From: an uncultured Duganella sp.
GTDB lineage: Bacteria > Pseudomonadota > Gammaproteobacteria > Burkholderiales > Burkholderiaceae
Length of the DNA: 28,712 nt
Direction: 5' to 3'
NCBI GenBank assembly: GCA_946482635.1
Contig: CAMLSG010000051.1
Location: 1 to 28,712, forward strand
Shown: piece by piece, positions 23,815 through 28,712 of the stretch
Numbering within the stretch: the first letter of the stretch is position 1
Layout: every line of letters starts with the position of its first letter
Translations under genes and position numbers: made by a program
Notes under the pieces: generated by a model
Told to the model about the DNA's origin: nothing
Databases searched by the model: none
The model's input: only the letters and a program-made list of their open reading frames with translations

Positions 23815-26800
23815 TCCCCGCCCTCCGCTTCGCCCTCGATCGGCTGCACCGCTACCGACTGCGCCAGCCAGTCCGCCAGCGGCTGGTACAGCGCGCGGCT
23901 TTTCTCCGCAAACCCTGCTTGCGCAGCCAGGGCGGCAAAGTCAGGCCACAACCGGGCCAGGCACGGGTCTTCGTTCTCGCCGGAGAGCTCGAAGCCGCCG
24001 TCGTAAACACTGCGCGGGTCGCCTTCCATCACCAGCGCGAGCCCGGTCTTGCATGCAGCCGGCAATGGCCGGTCCATGCCCTCCACCCATAGTTCCACAA
24101 TGCGGGTAAGGACCGCATGCGCGGCGTACGGCTCAAGCGGCTCCATGACGACGATCGCGTCGCGCGCCACCAGGAAACCGGTCACCGGTTGGCCCTGCGC
24201 AGCTGCCGCGAGCTGGCGCAGCCACATCGGAATCAGTTTTTCGCCACGAAGCGCTCCGGACTTGTCGCACACCCGCGAGGACATTTGCATCAGCCAGGCC
24301 GTAGCGCCCTGGGCACGATGCAACTGGTCGATCCAGTCTTCCAGCGGCAGGCCGGCCAGTTCCAGCTGGATCGCCAGCTTCGGCGCATCCTCGGCATAGG
24401 TCCCGCGCAGGGACAGCCACGCCGTGCGGACCGGCACCAGCTCGTCGACCAGTTCCTCCAGCACGCGGTCGCCGATCAGGCCGATCGGCAGCACGCCCTG
24501 GCGCCGCAGGCGCTGGCCGCGCTCCTGCAAACTGGCGCGCACGTCCTCCACGGCCTCCATCTCGCCGCTGTCCGCCAGCATTGCATCTTCCAGGGAGTAG
24601 CGTTCCAGGCCATCGAGCTGGAAAGGCTCTTCATCCTCGCCCACCATCGCCGATTCGGCAAAGTAGACCCCCAGGCGCTGGCGGAAGAAATGGCGCACCG
24701 GCTGGCGCAGGAAGGCAGCCAGTGTCGAGAGCCGCAGCCGGAAACCCTCTTCCACCTCGTACGGCGGCAACGGCGCCGCGCCGGCATCGGCGTCGCCGTC
24801 CTCGTGCGCCGCGCGCCATTCGCCGGCGAACGTCAACAGGCCGCCGCGCTCGAAGTAGGCGCGGCTGAAAGGCTGCAGCGCGTGCAAGGTGGTGCGGGCG
24901 GCCAGGTCCAGGCCCCAGCCGGCGTGCAGGTAGTCGCGCAACTGGGCCACCAGCACCGATGGCGGCTGTTCGCTGTTGTCGCGCACATTGCGGCCGACCC
25001 AGCTCACATACAGCTTATCGCGCGCCGCCAGCACGGCTTCCAGCATCAGGTAGCGGTCGTCGTCGCGGCGCGAGCGGTCGCCGGGGCGCGCCATGCCGGG
25101 CAAGGCCAAAAGGTCGAAGTCGGCACGGCTGGCGCGGCGCGGGAAATCGCCATCGTTCATGCCCAGCAGGCACACCACGCGGAACGGCACCGCGCGCATC
25201 GGCATCAGGGTGCAGAAGGTCACGCCGCCCGACACGAACTGGTGCTCCAGCGACGGTTCGTCAAGGCCGCCCATCCAGGCTTCGCGCAGGGTTGCCAGCG
25301 GAACCTCTTCGTCGAAGCCGGCGTCTTCGCAGGTCTCCAGCCATTTATCCAGCGCGTCGTCCAGGCGCGCCAGCGTCAGGCGGTCGGTTTCGTCGCGGTC
25401 GCTGAAGAAGCCGGCCAGCAGCAGTCGCGCCTGTTCAGCCCACTCGGCCGGACGGCGCGCCATCCCAAGGCGTTCGCGCCAGGCCAGCAAGGCTTCGATC
25501 AATTGCGCCAGCGAGCCGGCCAGGGCCGCGTCCAGCCCGCCCACTTCCGAATACGGTTCGACGCCTGCATAGGCCGCGCCGTTGCCGGCTGCATAACCGA
25601 GCAGCATGCGGCGCACGCCGAACATCCAGGCATTCTGTTCGCCCGCCGGCGCCAGGCCCAGGCCCGCCCGGTGTCCGGCATCCAGGCCCCAGCGCACGCC
25701 GGCGCCTTCGATCCACTGGCCGAGCGTCGGCAAATCGTCTTCGGACAGCCCGAATCGGCGCGCCAGTGCCGGCACGTCCAGCAGGTCGCGCACCTCGCTC
25801 TGGCGGCAGCGCTGCTGCGGCAGCCGCAGCAGCCATTCCAGCGCCACCATCAGCGGATTGACGCTGCGGTCGTTCACGTCGCCGATTTCGTGCGGAATGA
25901 AGCGCGGGTCGTGACGGCGGTGCTGGCCGAACACGGCGCGGATCGAGGCGGTGAAGACATCGATGTCCGGCACCATCACAACCACGTCGCGCGGCCGCAG
26001 GGAAGGATCGGCGGCGAACATGGCCAGCAACTGGTCGTGCAGGATTTCGACTTCGCGCTGCACGCTGTGCGCCACGTGGAACTCGATCGAACGGTCGCTG
26101 TCCTCGGGAGGAATTCGCGGATGCTCGGCCAGCGGCAGCATGTCGCGCACGGCGGCCTGCACCTGCGCCAGCAGGGTTTCGCCTGCTTCGTCGCCGAACA
26201 GGTCCACCCGCAGCTTGTCGTCGCGCCCTTCCAGGTCGCTGGCGGTGTCGAATTCGTCCAGCATGCGGATGTAGTCGCGTCCCTGGCGGCCCCAGCTTGC
26301 CAGCAGCGGGTGGCTGTGCGCGTGCAGCGCTTCCAGCGGCACCGCCGACAGGTCGATATCCTTGCGCGCCGCGTGGCGGTGGCGCGCCGCGCGCAGCAGG
26401 TCGCGCCCTTCGATGATGTCGCCCCAGTAGTAGCGGCAGGGATTGGGCACCGCGATCACCACCTGGGTGAAGCGCGCCAGCGAGGCCATGGCCTGCAAGG
26501 TCTGGTAAGGCAGCGCCGAGACGCCGAACAGCACGATGCGGCGCGGCAGGCGGCCCAGCGGCGCATCGCCGCGCTGCACCGCCTCGACGAAAGCAGCATG
26601 CACGCTGGCGCGCCCCAGGCCGCGCTCTTCTTCCGGCACGCTGGCCGCCACGGCACGCCATAACTCGGCCTGCCAGCGCTGGTCGGCCGCCAGGGGCACC
26701 GCCTCGCCGCGCGCATTGCGCAACTGGTCGCGGCCGGCAGCCCAGTCTTCCAGCCAGTCGGCGCGGTACACCTGGTACTGGTCGAACAAGTCGGCCAGGC

Positions 26801-27209
26801 GTTCGGCCAGTTGCAGGCGGCGCTCCGGATCGCCGTCGCGCAGGAAATGGCGCAGCGGCGCAAAAGCCTCCTGCGCCAGCAATTGCGGCAGCAGGCGCAT
26901 CAGGCGCCAGGTCAAAGGTCCCTTGTCGAAGGCGGAAATCGGCGGCACGCGCGCGTGGCCCAGCATGCCCCGGTAGATTTCCCACAGCAGCCGCGCCGGC
27001 AGCGCAACGCGGGTGGCGCCGCACAAGCCCGTTTCCTCCGCCAGCGCGATCTTCAGCCATTCCGCCACCCCGTTCGACTGCACCAGGAAGATCTCCTGCT
27101 CCAGCGGCGCCAGCGGATGACCGCGCAACCACTGGAACACGGCGCTGCGCAGCTCTTCGAGCTGGTTGCCGTGCAAAATCAGGAGTCCGGGTTGAATGCT
27201 CTGGGCCAT
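23811..27209 (-). CDS. recC: Exodeoxyribonuclease V subunit gamma (RecC)
   Basis: The 1132-residue RecC subunit is the Chi-scanning, strand-splitting component of RecBCD. It has a helicase-like fold without a working Walker A. The N-terminus GLLILHGNQLEELRSAVFQW matches the family opening, and the middle holds the highly typical LLGMNDGDFPR (681-691) and GDRSRRDDDRYLMLEA (710-725). Length is close to E. coli RecC (1122). The ATG at 27209 has no visible Shine-Dalgarno site, but the protein beginning fits the family. It is the first rec gene of the operon recC-recB-recD. An upstream hybrid kinase gene on the same strand ends 48 nt before it with no clear terminator, so read-through is possible. 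Confidence 0.96.
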   Translation of the reverse strand: MAQSIQPGLLILHGNQLEELRSAVFQWLRGHPLAPLEQEIFLVQSNGVAEWLKIALAEETGLCGATRVALPARLLWEIYRGMLGHARVPPISAFDKGPLTWRLMRLLPQLLAQEAFAPLRHFLRDGDPERRLQLAERLADLFDQYQVYRADWLEDWAAGRDQLRNARGEAVPLAADQRWQAELWRAVAASVPEEERGLGRASVHAAFVEAVQRGDAPLGRLPRRIVLFGVSALPYQTLQAMASLARFTQVVIAVPNPCRYYWGDIIEGRDLLRAARHRHAARKDIDLSAVPLEALHAHSHPLLASWGRQGRDYIRMLDEFDTASDLEGRDDKLRVDLFGDEAGETLLAQVQAAVRDMLPLAEHPRIPPEDSDRSIEFHVAHSVQREVEILHDQLLAMFAADPSLRPRDVVVMVPDIDVFTASIRAVFGQHRRHDPRFIPHEIGDVNDRSVNPLMVALEWLLRLPQQRCRQSEVRDLLDVPALARRFGLSEDDLPTLGQWIEGAGVRWGLDAGHRAGLGLAPAGEQNAWMFGVRRMLLGYAAGNGAAYAGVEPYSEVGGLDAALAGSLAQLIEALLAWRERLGMARRPAEWAEQARLLLAGFFSDRDETDRLTLARLDDALDKWLETCEDAGFDEEVPLATLREAWMGGLDEPSLEHQFVSGGVTFCTLMPMRAVPFRVVCLLGMNDGDFPRRASRADFDLLALPGMARPGDRSRRDDDRYLMLEAVLAARDKLYVSWVGRNVRDNSEQPPSVLVAQLRDYLHAGWGLDLAARTTLHALQPFSRAYFERGGLLTFAGEWRAAHEDGDADAGAAPLPPYEVEEGFRLRLSTLAAFLRQPVRHFFRQRLGVYFAESAMVGEDEEPFQLDGLERYSLEDAMLADSGEMEAVEDVRASLQERGQRLRRQGVLPIGLIGDRVLEELVDELVPVRTAWLSLRGTYAEDAPKLAIQLELAGLPLEDWIDQLHRAQGATAWLMQMSSRVCDKSGALRGEKLIPMWLRQLAAAAQGQPVTGFLVARDAIVVMEPLEPYAAHAVLTRIVELWVEGMDRPLPAACKTGLALVMEGDPRSVYDGGFELSGENEDPCLARLWPDFAALAAQAGFAEKSRALYQPLADWLAQSVAVQPIEGEAEGGE

Positions 27210-27257
27210 GTAAAAGCAGCGAAATAGCGTGGAACGCCATTATCGCCGCAAAGACGG

Positions 27258-28712
27258 CTATCCGGGAATATTGGCGTTCATTTCCTGCGCAATATGCTCG
27301 CGCAGGTGGTCAAGCAAAGGCTGCATCTGGCCGACGATCGCGCGGGCGCGGTCGATGCCGTCGGCTGGCGTCATTTTTTCCAGCGCCAGGCACAGGTCCG
27401 CAAAACTCATGGCCCCCACCGCGCGCGCCGAAGACTTGATGCGATGTCCCAGCTCGGATAGCCGAACGATATCGCCCGCCTCCAGCGCGACCTGTACTTC
27501 GCGCAAGCCATCCTGCGCCGAATCGATGAACATATTGGCGTACTTGCGCATCTTTTCCGGCTTATTGCCGAAGGTCTGGGCCAGCGCACGCAGGTCGAAC
27601 AGCTCCGGCTCGCCGCCAGCGCCGGCATCCGCCGCGGCGGCAGGTTCAGGCGCCGGCGCGGGCGCCGGCTGCGGCAGCGGCTGGCCCGGCGTGGTGGTGC
27701 TGCGCACCTGCGCCACGCGGCCCTCCGCCGCGCGCTGGCTCATCCACTTGGACAGCACCGAGAACAGCAGGTTCGGCGCAATCGGCTTGGTCACGAATTC
27801 GTCCATGCCGGCGGCCAGGCAGCGCGCCTGGTCCTCGCGGCCGGCGTTGGCCGTCATGGCGATGATCAGGGTGCCGGACAGCTTCGGATGGGCGCGGATG
27901 ATGCGGGTGGCCTCGTAACCGTCCATCACCGGCATCTGCACGTCCATCAGCACACAGTCGAAATGCTCTTTCATCAACAGGTCGATGGCTTCCTTGCCGT
28001 TGTTGGCCACCACCACCGTGGCGCCGGCATCTTCCAGCAACTCCTGGCCCACTTGCTGGCTGAATATATTGTCTTCGACCAGCAGGATGGAAGCGCCGTG
28101 GATCGGCGCCAGCATGTCCGGCTGCAGCGCATTGGTGTCGGCGGCTTGCAGCAGGTGGGTCCCCTTTTGCAGCTTGGCCGTAAACCAGAAGGTGGAGCCT
28201 TTGCCTGGCTCGCTTTCCACGCCGACCGTACCGCCCATCAGCTCCGCCAGCTGCTTGCTGATCACCAGGCCCAGGCCCGTGCCGCCGTATTTGCGGGTGG
28301 TCGAAGTGTCGCCCTGGTGGAAGGACTGGAACAGGCTCGATACCTGGGCCGGCGTCATGCCGATGCCGTTGTCCTGCACCTCGAAGCGCACCACGGTGTA
28401 GTTGTCGCGATCCTCGACCGGCCGCGCGCGGATGTAGATCTTGTTGTTCTCAGAGAACTTGATGGCATTGCTGGTGAAGTTCAGCAGCACCTGCTCCAGC
28501 CGCAACGGGTCGCCGCGCAACTGGTGCGACAGGCCAGGCCAGATTTCAAACACCAGCTCCAGCCCTTTGCGGCTGGCCGCATCGCCCAGTTGGCCGGAAA
28601 TATTGGTCAGCAGCGACTCCAGTGCGAAGTCCAGCACTTCCAGGTCCAGCTTGCCGGCCTCGATCTTGGAGAAGTCCAGGATGTCGTTGATGATGCCCAG
28701 CAGGTGCTGGCC
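27258..28712 (-). CDS. Hybrid sensor histidine kinase, C-terminal part (HisKA end-HATPase-REC-HPt); 5' end outside window
   Basis: The frame is open to the window edge, and 484 residues are visible. It enters within the HisKA helix (GIINDILDFSKIEAGK), so the phospho-histidine itself lies outside. The ATPase is intact: N-box FTSNAIKFSEN, G1 DNGIGM and G2 GGTGLGL. A receiver follows, with Asp at visible residue 257 (VLMDVQMPVMDG) and the lysine in VTKP. A Pro/Ala linker (QPLPQPAPAPAPEPAAAA) leads to an HPt with His at about visible residue 423 in LGHRIKSSARAVGA. It is a complete phosphorelay kinase of the BarA/RpfC type in its visible half. The sensor part is unseen, so the signal is unknown. 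Its stop is 48 nt before recC. The response regulator it serves is not in the window, unless it cross-talks with the HD-GYP protein. Confidence 0.94.
   Translation of the reverse strand, partial: GQHLLGIINDILDFSKIEAGKLDLEVLDFALESLLTNISGQLGDAASRKGLELVFEIWPGLSHQLRGDPLRLEQVLLNFTSNAIKFSENNKIYIRARPVEDRDNYTVVRFEVQDNGIGMTPAQVSSLFQSFHQGDTSTTRKYGGTGLGLVISKQLAELMGGTVGVESEPGKGSTFWFTAKLQKGTHLLQAADTNALQPDMLAPIHGASILLVEDNIFSQQVGQELLEDAGATVVVANNGKEAIDLLMKEHFDCVLMDVQMPVMDGYEATRIIRAHPKLSGTLIIAMTANAGREDQARCLAAGMDEFVTKPIAPNLLFSVLSKWMSQRAAEGRVAQVRSTTTPGQPLPQPAPAPAPEPAAAADAGAGGEPELFDLRALAQTFGNKPEKMRKYANMFIDSAQDGLREVQVALEAGDIVRLSELGHRIKSSARAVGAMSFADLCLALEKMTPADGIDRARAIVGQMQPLLDHLREHIAQEMNANIPG

Noticed and set aside
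20113..24006. A 1297-codon open frame on the plus strand opposite recB, plus long ones opposite recC (24117-26663), the hybrid kinase (10602-13364) and recD (18416-19978)
   Set aside because: They lie antisense to genes with clear conserved domains, and their translations are rich in Arg, Gln, His and Ala with no recognisable domain. Long antisense frames are expected from strong third-position GC bias.

Overview
The window is about two-thirds GC, almost wholly coding, and looks like a chromosomal segment of a betaproteobacterium. The combination of a monomeric NADP isocitrate dehydrogenase, a recC-recB-recD operon and several very large GAF/PAS hybrid histidine kinases, plus the general protein style, suggests Oxalobacteraceae (Massilia/Duganella-like). 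This is inference from remembered family resemblance, not a database match. I found no tRNA, rRNA, CRISPR array, insertion sequence or prophage gene.

Left part (1-7864), housekeeping and small accessory units: the 3' half of icd ending in a strong bidirectional terminator; a secreted coiled-coil protein of unknown function; a LysR regulator divergent from a DHA2-type MFS exporter, which is followed by a 4-oxalocrotonate-tautomerase-like protein; a leftward set made of a GNAT acetyltransferase, a DUF418 membrane protein and a secreted ThuA-domain protein; and an orphan periplasmic sulfate-binding protein gene without its transporter genes.

Middle part (7868-18259), a dense signalling block. 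A leftward operon encodes a DctB-like periplasmic-sensor/GAF protein with no kinase domain, then a 1432-residue hybrid histidine kinase (two TM segments, HAMP, GAF, PAS, PAS, HisKA, HATPase, REC, REC, HPt), then an HD-GYP response regulator expected to degrade cyclic di-GMP. Gaps between these genes are 9 and 1 nt. Divergent from the operon are a PbpG-type D-Ala-D-Ala peptidase with a very basic tail and a second sensor. That sensor keeps its H-box and a C-terminal HPt domain, but its ATP-binding domain has lost key residues and it has no receiver. The kinase-less receptor and the probable pseudokinase, on either side of an intact phosphorelay kinase, are the most unusual content of the window.

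Right part (18239-28712): recC, recB and recD lie in one leftward operon with ATGA overlaps, encoding the RecBCD helicase-nuclease. Upstream of recC, 48 nt away, lies the 3' part of another hybrid histidine kinase (HATPase-REC-HPt) cut by the window edge. No stretch longer than about 200 nt lacks a gene. The noncoding pieces are the divergent regions 2486-2580, 6681-6853 and 14829-15029, a 61-nt gap at 6101-6161, and gaps of about 50 nt or less.
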